Source: Proteles cristata cristata (taxonomy: Eukaryota > Chordata > Mammalia > Carnivora > Hyaenidae). Taken from it: a DNA stretch of 64,000 nt. The notes below the pieces were generated by a model. It did no database searches. It saw only the letters and a list, made by a program, of their open reading frames with translations, and was not told the DNA's origin. The position numbers and the translations under genes were made by a program. Positions 11,630 to 23,300 of the stretch are shown here, one piece after another. The stretch lies in assembly GCA_017311185.1 (NCBI GenBank), contig JAESUZ010003088.1, forward strand, positions 682,001 through 746,000. Direction: 5' to 3'. The number at the start of each line of letters is the position of its first letter. Position 1 is the first letter of the stretch.

Positions 11630-12020
11630 GGCGCGGGCGCGCCTGCTGCCATTGTAGCTCCAGGGCAGCTGGACCCCTGAAAGAGCCGCGCAGACACCGG
11701 GCGTCCGCGCTCCTGGCTGGCTGGAACTCGAGAGGGAAGGCAAAGAGCTAAAAACTGGGAAATTTGCCTGTGAGTTCGTGTTTCGGGTGACGAGCCATAG
11801 AGAGACCCGGTTTTCCTCACTCCAGCGGCGGCGCGCCTGCCGCCATTGTAGCTCCAGGGTGGCTGGGACCCCTGAAAGAGACGCGCAGACACCGGGCATC
11901 CGTGCTCCTGGCTGGCTGGAACTCGAGAGGGAAGGCAAAGAGCTAAAAACTGGGAAATTTGCCTGTGAGTTCGTGTTTCAGGTGACAAGCCATAGAGAGA
12001 CCCAGTTTTCCTCACTCCAG
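11630..12020 (+). repeat. 195-bp tandem duplication in the L1 5'UTR
   Basis: Two head-to-tail copies (about 11630-11825 and 11826-12020). Each contains GCCATTGTAGCTCCAGGG, then GCTGGCTGGAACTCGAGAGG, and ends CTCACTCCAG. The copies differ at a few mostly CpG-type sites. The arrangement recalls the promoter monomers of mouse L1, though only two units are present. Confidence 0.9.
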
Positions 12021-12420
12021 CCGGCTCAGGCGACGCGGACCCGGCAGGCAAGCCCCAGCGCATGCGCACCAGCCCGACCCAGAGAAGGAAGCAGGGATCC
12101 TGACTCCGCCCCCAGAGCTCAGCAGGGAGCCTGGAATAGCCCGAGGGGGTTGTCTGGGAAGCTGTGTCTAAGGCAACTTCAGCGGGGTGCGCGGACTGGG
12201 ATTTGGAGATTGGAACTGGCCTGGGTTGAAGAGTGCAACCAACTTCAGCTGCGTCCCCGGAATGGGGAGTTGACACGCCAAAAAAAAAAAAAGCGAGCTG
12301 CAGCGCGGGGTTCAAGAAGGGACTGGAGCACTGTCACTCTCCTCCCCACAATCGCCAAGGCAGAACCCCCGCCTGAGGCATCGGATCACGCCACGCCCAT
12401 CCCTGCCTGAGAAGTGCCCT

Positions 12421-12560
12421 CCTCCCTTTTTTTTTTTCTTTTTCCCTTTTTTTTCTTTTTCCCTTTTTTTTTTCTTTTTGCTTTTTTTTTCTTTTCTTCT
12501 TTCTTTTTTTTTCCCTTTCTTTTCTCTTTTTTTCTTCTTTCTCTTTTCTCGCTTTTTTCC
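12421..12560 (+). repeat. Long pyrimidine tract in the L1 5'UTR
   Basis: About 140 bases of nearly pure T/C with one or two purines. On the minus strand it gives spurious Lys/Arg/Glu-rich open frames that should not be called genes. Confidence 0.95.
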
Positions 12561-13363
12561 CCAAAACACTGACCTGATTAACTCTGGTCGCCAGCTTGCT
12601 TAAACAATCACAACAAGTCCATTCTGTAAATGTAAATTCTACACTACCGACTTTTTCAGCTATTTCTCTCAGGAGTAAATAGACTATATAGTTTCTCTGG
12701 ATAATTCCAGCATCCTTCTCTCACCTATCCAACCATATTCTACCCTTTACCTCTTTGAAAAAAGCTTCTTATCCCTTCTGCCTGTTCATTCTATTTCCAA
12801 TTCTACCTTGTCTCGCCCTGCCTTCTCTCTTTTTCTCTATGCTCTTCAACCAGCACTGCGTACACACGGCTATTTAACTGTAGCTGGGAAATCCAGGTAT
12901 ATGCTTTAAACCGTTCTTTGTCCATCGGTTTTCTTCTTTTTTCCTTTTCTTTTCCCCTTTTTGACCCTTTTATGTATTTTCTGCTCCCTATTATTCGCCC
13001 TCCCTCCTCCGTCTTTTCTATTAACTTTTTCGTTTTCCCTCTCGCTTCGCATGTTAGTTGAATCAGCCGGTGCGTTTCTGTGCTCCTGCTCCCTGTGTGT
13101 TTGTCTGTCTGTTTTCTTTTCCAGGGCTACCTCAAGAAACAAGCTAGAGTACACAAGGTGAAGAGTCCCAAATATCACTACGAATAGGAAAAATAAAATA
13201 ACTAAGGTCCCAACAAGAGTGACCGAGGGATACCATTCAAAAAACAATCTCTGAAAGGATAGGCCCTGGAAAGTCAAAGAGTCTTCTTGGATAGAGCAGT
13301 GCTCATAGAAACAGAGAGCATAACAGGTCTTTAAAACCAACAAGAGCCAGAAAGCTAACTAAA

Positions 13364-14256
13364 ATGACGAAATGAAAGAGCTCTCCTCCAAAGAAACTCC
13401 AAGAAGAAATGACAGCTAATGAACTGCTCAAAACAGATATCAACAGCATAAGTGAACAAGATTTTAGAATAATAATGGTGAAATTAATAGCAGGGCTTGA
13501 AAAAAACATAGGGACATCAAAGAAACTATGGCTACAGACAGAATGGAAAATAAAAATAGGCATGAAGAATTAAAAAATGCGATAAATGAGATCCATAATA
13601 AACTAGAGGCCTCCAATGCACGGCTTGAAGAGGCAGAAAGGAGAATAAGTGATTTAGAAGACACCATTATAGAAAAACAAGAAGCTGACAAAAAAAGAGA
13701 CAAGTTGATCCAGGAACAGGAAAGAAGAGTTCGAGAGCTCAGCGACACAGTCAAACGCAACAATATCCGTATCATAGGAATTCCAGAAGAGGAAGAGAGA
13801 GGGAAAGGTGCTGAAGGAGTCCTGGAACAAATTATAGCAGAGAACTTCCCCGACCTGGGGAAGGAAGTCAATGTGGAAATACAAGAGGCTCAGAGGATTC
13901 CTCTCAGACGTAACCTGAATCGATCTTCTGCACGACATATCATCGTAAAAATGGCAAAATACAAGGACAAAGAGAGAATTTTGAAAGCAGCTAGGGAGAA
14001 AAGGGCCCTCACATACAAAGGGAAACCTATCAGAGTGGTGACAGACCTATCTACTGACACTTGGCAGGCCAGAAAGGAATGGCAGGAGATCTTCAATGTG
14101 ATGAACAGTAAAAATATGCAGCCAAGAATCCTCTATCCAGCTAGCCTGTCATTCAAAATAGAAGGAGAGATAAAAACCTTTCCAAACAAACAGAAATTGA
14201 AAGAATTTGTCACCACAAAGCCAGCCCTACAAGAAATCCTGAGGGGGACACTCTGA
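13364..14256 (+). pseudogene. L1 ORF1 (RNA-binding chaperone protein), broken
   Basis: ORF1p forms trimers that coat L1 RNA in the retrotransposition particle. The expected start is the ATG at 13364 (MTK...), but codon 4 is TGA (13373-13375), most simply a CpG-type decay of an arginine codon. A frameshift near 13505-13530 then moves the frame so that the rest reads as a 242-residue frame from 13528 to the stop at 14254-14256. That part shows a heptad-rich coiled coil (about residues 10-75), then an RRM-like domain with 'RNNIRIIGIPE', and a C-terminal domain with 'ILKAAREKRALTYKGKPIRV' and 'FVTTKPALQEIL', as in mammalian ORF1p. The family is usually near 300-340 residues, so only the N-terminal part is disrupted. 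ORF2 follows after 46 bp. Confidence 0.9.
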
Positions 14257-14302
14257 AGGAAAGGTTGCAAGGAACAAAGATTCCAGAGACACCACCACAA
14301 AC

Positions 14303-17300
14303 ATGACCCCTACAAAAGATACAAAGACTCTAAACCCACATATTTCAATAATAATACTGAATGTAAATGGGCTGAATGCTCCAATCAAAAGACATAGGGT
14401 AGCAGAATGGATTAAAAAACAAAACCCATCTATATGCTGTCTACAAGAAACTCATTTTAGACGGGAAGATACCTTCAGATTAAAAGTAAGGGGATGGAGA
14501 AATATATATCATGCTACAGGAAATCAAAGAAAGCCAGAGTAGCGATAATTATATCAGACAAACAGGACTTTAAATTAAAGACAATCACAAGAGATGAAGA
14601 AGGGCACTACATAATAATTACAGGGTCCATCCATCAGGAAGAACTAACAATCATAAATGTCTACACACCGAATATGGGAGCACCTAAATATCTGAAACAA
14701 TTAATCACAAACAGAAACAAGCTTATAGATAAGAATGTGCTAATAGCAGGGACTTTAATACTCCGCTTACAGCAATGGATAGGTCAACCAGACAGAAAAT
14801 CACTAAAGAAATAATGGACTTGAAAGACACATTGGACCAGATGGATCTGACGGATATATTTAGAACTTTACATCCTGAGGCCAGGGAATTTACTTTCTTC
14901 TCAAGTGTGCATGGCACATTCTCCAAGATAGATCACATATTGGGACATAAAGCAGCCCTCAATAAATATAAAAGAATAGAGATCATACCATGCACACTGT
15001 CAGATCACAATGCTTTGAAACTTGAAATCAATTACAGGAAGAAGTCTGGAAAACTTCCAAAAACATGGAGGTTGAAGAACACCCTTCTAAAGAATGAATG
15101 GGCCAATCAGGCAATAAGAGATGAAATTAAAAAATATATGGAAACAAATGAAAATGAAAACACAACAATTCAAAATCTATGGGATGCGGCAAAGGCAGTC
15201 CTAAGAGGAAGTACATTGCTCTCCAGGCCTATTTCAAGAGATTAGAAAAAGCGCAAGTCCAAAATCTAACAGCTCACCTAAAGGAACTAGAGGCAGAGCA
15301 ACAAGAACGCCCTAAACCGAGTAGAAGAAGAGAAATAGCAAAAATTAGAGCAGAAATAAACAACATAGAGACCAAAGAAACAATTGAACAGATCAATGAA
15401 ACCAAAAGTTGGTTTTTTGAAAAAGTAAACAAAATTGACAAACCTCTAGCCAGACTTAACCAAAAGAAAAGAGAGAGCACCCAAACAGACAAAATTATGA
15501 ATGAAAATGGATTTATTACAACCAACCCCTCAGAAATACAAGCAATTATCAGCGAATACTATGAAAAATTATATGCCAAAAAATTGGACAACTTAGAAGA
15601 AATGGACACATTCCTAAACACACACTCACTACCAAAATTCACACGGGAAGAAGTAGAAAACCTGAACAGACCCATAACGAATGAAGAAATTGAATCAGTG
15701 ATCAAAAATCTCCCAACAAATAAGAGCCCTGGACCTGATGGCTTCTCTGGGGAATTCTACCAGACATTTAAAACAGAATTAATCCCAATTCTTCTCAAGC
15801 TATTCCAAAAAATAGAAAGTGAAGGAAAACTCCCAGACTCATTTTATGAAGCCAGCATCACACTGATTCCCAAGCCAGACAGAGATCCAGCAAAAAAAGA
15901 GAACTACAGGCCAATATCCTTGATCAATACGGATGCAAAAATTCTCAACAAGATCCTTGCAAATCGAATCCAGCAGCATATCAAAAGAATCATCCACCAA
16001 GATCAAGTGGGATTCATTCCTGGGTTAGGGGGCTGGTTCAATATTCGCAAATCAATCAATGTGATACATCATATCAATAAAAGAAAAGATAAAAACCATA
16101 TGATCTTGTCAATAGATGCAGAAAAAGCATTTGACAAAATACAGCATCTCTTCTTAATAAAGACTCTAGAGAAAGTTGGGATAGAAGGAACCTACTTAAA
16201 CATCATCAAACCCATCTATGAGAAGCCTTCAGCTAACATCATCCTCAAAGGGGAAAAACTGAGAGCTTTCGCCTTAAGATCAGTAACACGACAGGGATGC
16301 CCACTCTCACCACTGTTGTTTACCGTAGTGCTTGAAGTCCTAGCATCAGCCATCAGAGACCAAAAGGAAATCAAAGGCATCATAATTGGCAGAGAGGAAG
16401 TCAAACTTTCACTCTTCGCAGATGACATGATACTCTACATCGAAAAACCCGACAGACTCCACCAGAAGCCTACTAGAACTGATCCAAGAATTCAGCCAAG
16501 TTGCAGGGTACAAAATCAACGTACAGAAATCGGTTGCATTTTCATACATCAACAATGAAGCAACAGAAAGAGAAATCAAGAAACTGATCCCATTCACAAT
16601 TGCACAAAAATCCATAAAATACCTCGGAATAAACCTAACCAAGGATACAAGAGATCTGTATGATGAAAAATATAGAAAACTTATGAAGGAAATTGAAGAA
16701 GACACAAAGAAATGGAAAAACATTCCATGCCCATGGATAGGAAGAATAAATATAGTTAAGATGTCATTACTACCTAAAGCACTCTACACATTCAATGCAA
16801 TTCCAATCAAAATTGCACCAGTATACTTCTCAAAACTAGAACAAACTATCCAAAAATTCGTATGGAACCACAAAAGATGCTGAATAGCCAAAGTAATCCT
16901 GAAAAATAAAACCAAAACGGGAGGGATCACCATCCCAGACTTCAGCCATTACTACAAAGCTGTCATCATCAAGACAGTATGGTATTGGCACAAAAACAGA
17001 CACATAGACCAATGGAACAGAACTGAGAACTCAGAAGTGGACCCAAAAGTATACAGCCAACTGATCTTTGACAAAGCAGGAAAGAATATCCATTGGAAAA
17101 AAGACAGCCTTTTTAACAGATGGTGTTGGGAGAACTGGACAGCAACATGAAGAAGAATGAAACTAGATCATTTTCTCACACCATGCACAAAAATAAACTC
17201 AAAATGGATAAAGGACCTGAACGTGAGACAGGAAACTGTCAACACCCTAGAGGAGAAAGCAGGAAACAACGTCCTTGACCTCCACCGCAGCAACTTCTTA

Positions 17301-18155
17301 TTTGACACATCCCCAAAAGCAAGGGAATCAAGAGCAAAAATAAACTGTTGGGGCCTTATCAAGATTAAAAACTTCTGCACAGCCAAGGAAACAACCCAGA
17401 AAATTAATAGGCAACCAACGGAATGGGAAAAGATAGTTGCAAATGACATATCAGTTAAAGGGTTAATATCCAGAATCTATAAGGAACTCACCAAACTACA
17501 CGCCCGAAAAACAAACAACCCAGTGAAGAAATGGGCAGAAGATTTGAACAGACACTTCTCCCAAGAGGACATCCAGATGGCCAACAGACACATGAAACGA
17601 TGCTCAGCATCGCTCCTCATCAGGGAAATACAAATCAAAACCATACTGAGATACCACCTCACGCCAGTCAGAGTGGCTAAAATGAGCCAATCAGAGAACT
17701 CTAGATGCTGGCGAGGATGTGGAGAAATGGGCACCCTCCTACACTGTTGGTGGGAATGTAAACTGGTACAGCCTCTCTGGAAAACAGTGTGGGGGTTCCT
17801 CAGGAAACTAACAATAGGACTCCCCTATGACCCAGCAATAGCACTGCTAGGAATTTACCCAAGGAATACAGAAATGCTGATGCATAGGAGCACATGTACC
17901 CCAATGTTCATAGTAGCACTCTCCACAATAGCTAAAACATGGAAAGAGCCTAAGTGTCCATCAACAGATGAATGGATCAAGAAGATGTGGTTTATCTATA
18001 CCATGGAATACTACATGGCAGTGAGAAACAATGAAATCTGGCCATGTGTAGCGACATGGTTGGACCTTGAGGGTGTTATGCTGAGCGAAATAAGTCAGGC
18101 AGAGAAGGACAAATATCATATGTTTGCACGTATAGGAGGATTAGGAGGAACTTGA
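14303..18155 (+). pseudogene. L1 ORF2 (endonuclease-reverse transcriptase), broken by frameshifts and stops
   Basis: ORF2p nicks the target DNA and reverse-transcribes L1 RNA in place. Starts at ATG 14303. The endonuclease begins with 'IIILNVNGLN' and 'CCLQETH', and 'SDHN' (15000-15011) is present. The reverse transcriptase has '[13 protein letters not shown]' (near 16105-16145), '[11 protein letters not shown]' and the catalytic FADD box (16415-16426). A C-terminal Cys/His motif lies at 17703-17759 ([18 protein letters not shown]). Lesions: frame changes near 14516-14542, 14749-14752, 15205-15211 and 16441-16447; TGA stops at 16881-16883 and 17148-17150. The second shift falls in the catalytic GDFN box of the endonuclease. 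The longest uninterrupted piece is about 459 codons (15179-16558). Both stops sit where an arginine or cysteine codon is expected. Confidence 0.95.
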
Positions 18156-18350
18156 CGGAGGAACAAGGGGGAGAAGAAGGGGGGAAATGGTGGGGGAAAG
18201 GGAGAGAGGCAAACCATGAGAGACTCTTGAATGCTGAGAAAAACTGAGGACTGATGGATGTGGGGGGGAGGGGGAGTTGGGCATGGAGGAGGACACTTGT
18301 GGGGATGAGCACTGTGTGTTATGTGGAAACTAATATGACAATAAGCTATT
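18156..18350 (+). other. L1 3'UTR with G-rich, quadruplex-prone runs
   Basis: After the ORF2 stop there are repeated runs of 3-7 G (18167-18207 and 18259-18282) followed by 'GAGCACTGTGTGTTATG'. A purine-rich, G-rich 3'UTR is a conserved L1 feature. The A-rich tail with several AATAAA words runs to about 18399. Confidence 0.8.
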
Positions 18351-18399
18351 TGTAAAAAAAATAATAAATAAAAAAATAGAATAAAAAAATAAATAAAAT

Positions 18400-19633
18400 C
18401 CCATCTATTCTTATTCCCAGTTTTGCTTCATACTCATCACTACCTAAAATCATTTTGTTTTGATTTTTATATTAGAACTTGAAATAAATTTTTTATTGAC
18501 TTGTGCATTGTCTAAACATACTTTCATGTAACTGGTGCCCAAAGCAATGTGTGTCACAGAGAGAGAGTCAGGAAATATTGATTGATTGTTGAAAGGTAGC
18601 TTGAGGACCATTAAAAAATGATAAACCTAGTAAATCTAGTAAAATGAGCTTCCATCACCTTTACTTCACAAAGGCTAATAAATTCTTACATGACACTCTT
18701 TTTCAAATCTGGCATTGAATTGCTTATTTATTGCTCTACTGATTTATTGCTATGAGGTAGATGACATTTCCTGATCACTTAGTTATCCAGAAACTTGTGG
18801 AATAATTGTAGGAAAGGAGAGAACCAGTATGTATCTAAGAATTTATTATAATCTGGAATTTTGAGAAGTTAAACAATTAGATATAGTTCACTACATAGAT
18901 GTAACTACTCTACAAGCTGTACATAGCTCCTCCTGGTCTCCATCCTTTAAGACCCCTTGGAATTGTTTGGCATGTGGTCAATGCCTTGAGCCTCTTCCTT
19001 CAAGAGGAAGCACAGAGTACTAGAGAACTCTGCTTGGGAATGAATCATGTCTCTGAGGTGAACATATTTCCTTCTACAGATAAAGAAATTAAGGTTCAGA
19101 GGAACCAATAACTCCATTAAGTTTTGAGAATATGATTATGAGAATTCAACTCTCTTTAAACACTCTTTCCTCCCTGTGTTCCCTGTGTCAGGTCTTGCTA
19201 TCTCCTGAAACACATTTATAAGATTTGTTTCTTGGATGTTCTACAGACTAATCCAAACCAACATGGCTAAAAATGAATCTCAGCATCAGTGTTCCTCTTC
19301 ATATGTTTTCTGTGTCAGAAAATGAAATCTATTTACAGAGTGAATTACGCCCCTTCTAAATGTGCAACAGCTAATAAATTCTATGCATCCTTCCTCCTAA
19401 ATATCCCCTGTTTTGGCACAATTTTGCCTGGGTGCAGCCTTCTTCTCTGTTACCCCTCTCACAATGTCATCTTTCTTTCCAAGTTCCAACACAGAATCAG
19501 AACTGTTGCATCACTCCAAATTCCACTCACATGCCCAAAAATGATCTTGCTAAGGGAAATGTTCATGTTCACGTTTCCTCCTTAAAATACTACTAAGACT
19601 TTCCAGCGATCTCTAGAGCAAATTTCAAATACC
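18400..19633. other. Unique AT-rich sequence downstream of the L1
   Basis: No gene or named repeat recognised. A 98-codon frame at 19289-19585 has no recognisable domain. Confidence 0.4.
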
Positions 19634-19648
19634 TTGGCTTAATTTTTT

Positions 19649-19851
19649 TTAAGTGTATTTATTTATTTTGGGAGAGACAAAGACAGCCTGAGTGGAGAAG
19701 GGCAGAGTGAGAGGGAGAGAGAGAATCCCAAGCAGACAACACTGTTGGCATGGAGCCCGACATGGGGCTCCAACCTACAAAACTGTGAGATCGTTACCTG
19801 AGCCAAAACCACGAGTTAGATACCCAACTGACTGAGCCACTCAGGTATCCC
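19649..19851 (-). mobile_element. SINEC, minus strand
   Basis: Reverse-complement SINEC body (GTGTATTTATTTATTTTGGG start, '...ACTGAGCCACTCAGGTATCCC' end). Flanking duplication TGGCTTAATTTTTT at about 19635-19648 and 19854-19867. Quite diverged. Confidence 0.88.
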
Positions 19852-19899
19852 AGTGGCTTAATTTTTTAAAAAGTCCTTCAATTTTAGGGACCTGTCTTC

Positions 19900-20310
19900 T
19901 GCTTGAGTACCACAAAACCACCATTGCCTCCAAGCATGATCACTTGGAGTTCCTAATATATTTAATACCATTCCAAGTCTCCATATTTTTTTTTGTTGCT
20001 GAGTGTGAAAAATATCTCCTCCTCTCAAACAAGTTCTACTCTTCTTTCAGGTCCCAACTCAAATGTTTTTTCTTTTGGGAATGTCCCTAAACCGTTATAT
20101 TTGAATTAGAGATGTCTTTCCTGTTCCTCTTCACCTTTGGGTACCTATTTCTCAGCATGTATGTAAAATACATCAAAATACTGCATCAAAATAAAACATA
20201 AACTCTTGGGTGCAGTGAGTGGTTCTCTTTCAGTTGAGTATCCCAGGATCCCAAGTACTTAATACAATGGCTAGTATAGAGTCTCTTAACATGTGTTGTT
20301 TGAAGGCATA
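19900..20310 (+). mobile_element. L2 (CR1-type LINE) 3' fragment
   Basis: Order of phrases matches the L2 3' region: a 'TCAGGTCCCAACTCAAATGT' segment, a short coding-tail remnant, then 'CCCAAGTACTTAATACAATG' and 'ATGTGTTGTTTGAAGG'. Highly diverged, non-coding. Confidence 0.55.
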
Positions 20311-23300
20311 AAATAATGTGAATTAAAAAAAAATGTACTTTTCCATGATTTACAATTTAGCCTGGTATCAGCCTTAGTAGGCAGCTAGGAAAAGTAAAGC
20401 CACTCGATGAGACAATCATTCTATTTCTACTAAATTCAGTTGTCTTTGCAGTTACTTCCTGATTTAAAGTCGATTGGACTCTGGGTGATCTACGTGTGGC
20501 TTCATGTTAGTTCCTGTCATGCCCTTCCTCAGAAATGAAGGTTCCTAAGCTTCATTTCTACATTATCACAGAATCCCAGGAAAGTCTGAAGGCATAATGA
20601 GGTTACCTAGTCCAGCTTCAAAGAAGCCCAAATCATCTGTTTTGACAGGTGTAGTATTCAATGATAATTTATTACCCATCTGTAATTGTGCTGTGACAAA
20701 TTTTATGGAAGCAATGAAGTTTTAGTAATCCAAGGCAGCTCCACTATGATCTCTGCTATTGAATATGTTTTCTTGGCAATAAGAAACCCAGGGAGAAGAG
20801 ATTAACAGTACTCTTTCAATAAAATTGATAGGGAGGGGTGCTCAGATTTATGATATGATAATAAATTGTCTGCAAGTAAAAAAAAGGAAGAGTATATAAA
20901 ATTAGTTGTTATAAAACAGAACCATAGTGAAAGATTTGCTAATAGTTTTATGATTGATGCTTTATATCAAGGGCTTTCTTTTCAGTTAGAGATTGTTATA
21001 ATCAAAAGAAATAAAAGTGTTGCTATAAAAGTGTTGCTCTTGTTCATGCAAGAGGAGAAAAGGCAAACAACACATTTATATAATTGAATTAATTGAAAGT
21101 TCTTAGGAAAGGGTCAGGGGAGCAAAGTTTATAAACTCTTAATGTGTTTCTTTCCTCAGTTCAAGATCCAGAGAGATAAATATGATAATTTTAGCCAATT
21201 ACATAAACATATCCTAAACTTTTCTCACCTTTATTATTCTCCTTTGCTATTCTTAAATCACCAAATTTTCCTTCTCTCTAAATCCCGTATGAGAACAGAT
21301 AACTAGCATTATTAATATACTTCAGCAGTATTTTTTACTTTAGTGAATACTGAGTTAGAAATAAAGATTATCCACAACACATTGAAAAGGGCATGATGAG
21401 ATGAGTTCTATAATTAAAGGGCTTAAAAAAACAGTAAAAAATTTCATTTGATTGTAAAATATTAGTTCCAATTCCATAGCTTTATATGCCCTAGAACTTA
21501 TCTTGAAGAAGGTGGAAAAATAGGAATAATTTTGAAAGTCAGTATTAAAAAAAATTCCAATTACCCAATTTTCTCATGATCTTCCATTGCTAAAGCTTAA
21601 ACTCACATCATCTTTTATCTATACAACTGCAATGTAATATCTCACATCCAGTGTAAAAATATATATCATGTTTAAAATGCCTTTTGCTATAGCAATATTT
21701 TCTCATTTAGTTATCTCAACAGCTCAATGACTGATACTGAATAACAATTGGTAAATGAATTTGCAGGAAGGCCCAAAGAAAATTGAGCTTGCGAATGCAT
21801 ACTTTAGTCCTGATCCTAGAATGCTTTCCCCTTAAGTGACATCTGATCATTTTACTTTATTGTGGGTTTTAGACAACTTCTTTCATATGGAGAAATCTTA
21901 GGTAGTATTGGTGCTTCTTATATCTTGAAAGCAAAGATATCACTTTCATTCATTTTTTTTGTTTCACATCAATTGTCCAGCATCAATACATGATTTGGTT
22001 TTCAAAATAATGTAAATCATAGTATTCTGCTTAAAGGAGAAATGGATTATTGTGAATTAGTCATTTTGTGATGAAATGTAAAAACATAGAGGATGGTATA
22101 GCAGAGGTGAGGGGGATTTACCCAGGATAAATTTCAGAAGGCCCCTCCATCTTTTGCTGGGTAACCAATTTCACTTATCTGTTATAAGCCTCTTCAATAA
22201 TGTCCTTTTTGTTTAACAGATACTAAAAATATCTCTGGCTTTTATATGGAATAGATTTCTTTGCTGCCTCTATTGAGCTACAATCCAAAAGGAAAAACAA
22301 GAATCAGTTACTAAGTACTATAGAAGAAACAGCAATTTTGCTCATATTTGTCTTTTTATCTCATCACTTATCTATCAAGGAAAGAAACCAGTGAGAAATG
22401 ATGTCAGATGTTTCTCTGATGAAACATTGTTTAACACCAAACCCCTGAGCGTACACTGGTGACTCAGAAAAAACTTTCCAGAAATGCCTGGTCATGCCAA
22501 GAGACTAGTTACTCTTGCTTTTCTCATTAAAACTTTCAAGGTGAATGAATATGTGCTCCTAAAATATCACCATTTTAAATCCTGCTTGTTTGGAACATTT
22601 CACAGTCGGCCCATTGATACCATCTTAACGGATACACAGCTGCAACTTTTCCCATATGAGCCTAATGACTTTTTCCTTCAATACTCCACCTCCTTCAGTT
22701 CCGCCTTTCTAGACAGCACAACATACTGAGTGTTGATTTATACCAGGATACAGAGTGTTCTTGCCTTTTCTTTGTCCAGATTGTATGAAGGTCACAGTGA
22801 ACAACAACTCCTCTCATGTACTTGTGCAATATTACAGAAGCCCCAAGCTCCTCTCAGCATCGGGTTATTATTTGGAGATTTGAATCCTGACTTCTTTAGC
22901 TGTTTGATTTATTTTTTGCCTTCCCCTAAATTAAAAATACTACTGGTGCCTATATATTTCACTGGGTGTTTTCATCAAGTTTTCAAGTTTTATTTGCTTT
23001 TTCACATTGCCTCTCCCATGCTATCAAGAGGAAAGTAAATTTCAGTGAGTTTCTTTATCATAACAAATAAATACCGTCTTTATATTAAACACAGTTTCAA
23101 TTCTCCGTCCATCAGTTTCCTGCTGCCCTTCTTTTTAAGAAATATGGAAGTTCAGGACTGAAAAGGAACTAAAATTCATCAACCTCAGGCCCCATTTAAT
23201 GCTTGAACATCTGGAGCTCTGCTCAAACAGGTCCCATTTTGCAGAACTAAATTCCTCACTAGGCAACACATTGCATTTCCCAAAGGCTCTTATTGTTAAA

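Larger units (their letters stand above)
11221..13363 (+). promoter_or_regulatory. L1 5'UTR / internal promoter region
   Basis: GC- and CpG-rich first 1.2 kb, unlike the AT-rich surroundings, followed by a pyrimidine-rich half. In L1 elements this region drives transcription from the element's first base, usually with CpG-methylation silencing. The promoter role is inferred from the family. It contains a YY1-like motif, a 195-bp tandem duplication and a 130-bp pyrimidine tract, listed separately. Confidence 0.8.
11221..18399 (+). mobile_element. Near full-length LINE-1 (felid L1 lineage), inactive
   Basis: About 7.2 kb with every L1 part in order: 5'UTR starting GGGGGGGCAAGATGGCGGAG (about 2.1 kb), ORF1 (13364-14256), a 46-bp spacer, ORF2 (14303-18155), a short G-rich 3'UTR and an A-rich tail with AATAAA words. 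Full length is unusual, as most L1 insertions are 5'-truncated. The proteins can be read over most of their length with only a handful of breaks, so the copy is much younger than the L1M fragments at 8715 and 48120. It cannot move on its own: ORF1 carries a stop and a frameshift, and ORF2 at least four frameshifts and two stops. No convincing target-site duplication found. Confidence 0.95.

Noticed and set aside
12312..12569. Lys/Arg/Glu-rich minus-strand frames
   Set aside because: They are the translation of the L1 pyrimidine tract, low-complexity and without any domain.
11220..18420. Target-site duplication around the L1
   Set aside because: AAAATC occurs on both sides, but it is too short and A-rich to tell from chance next to an A tail.
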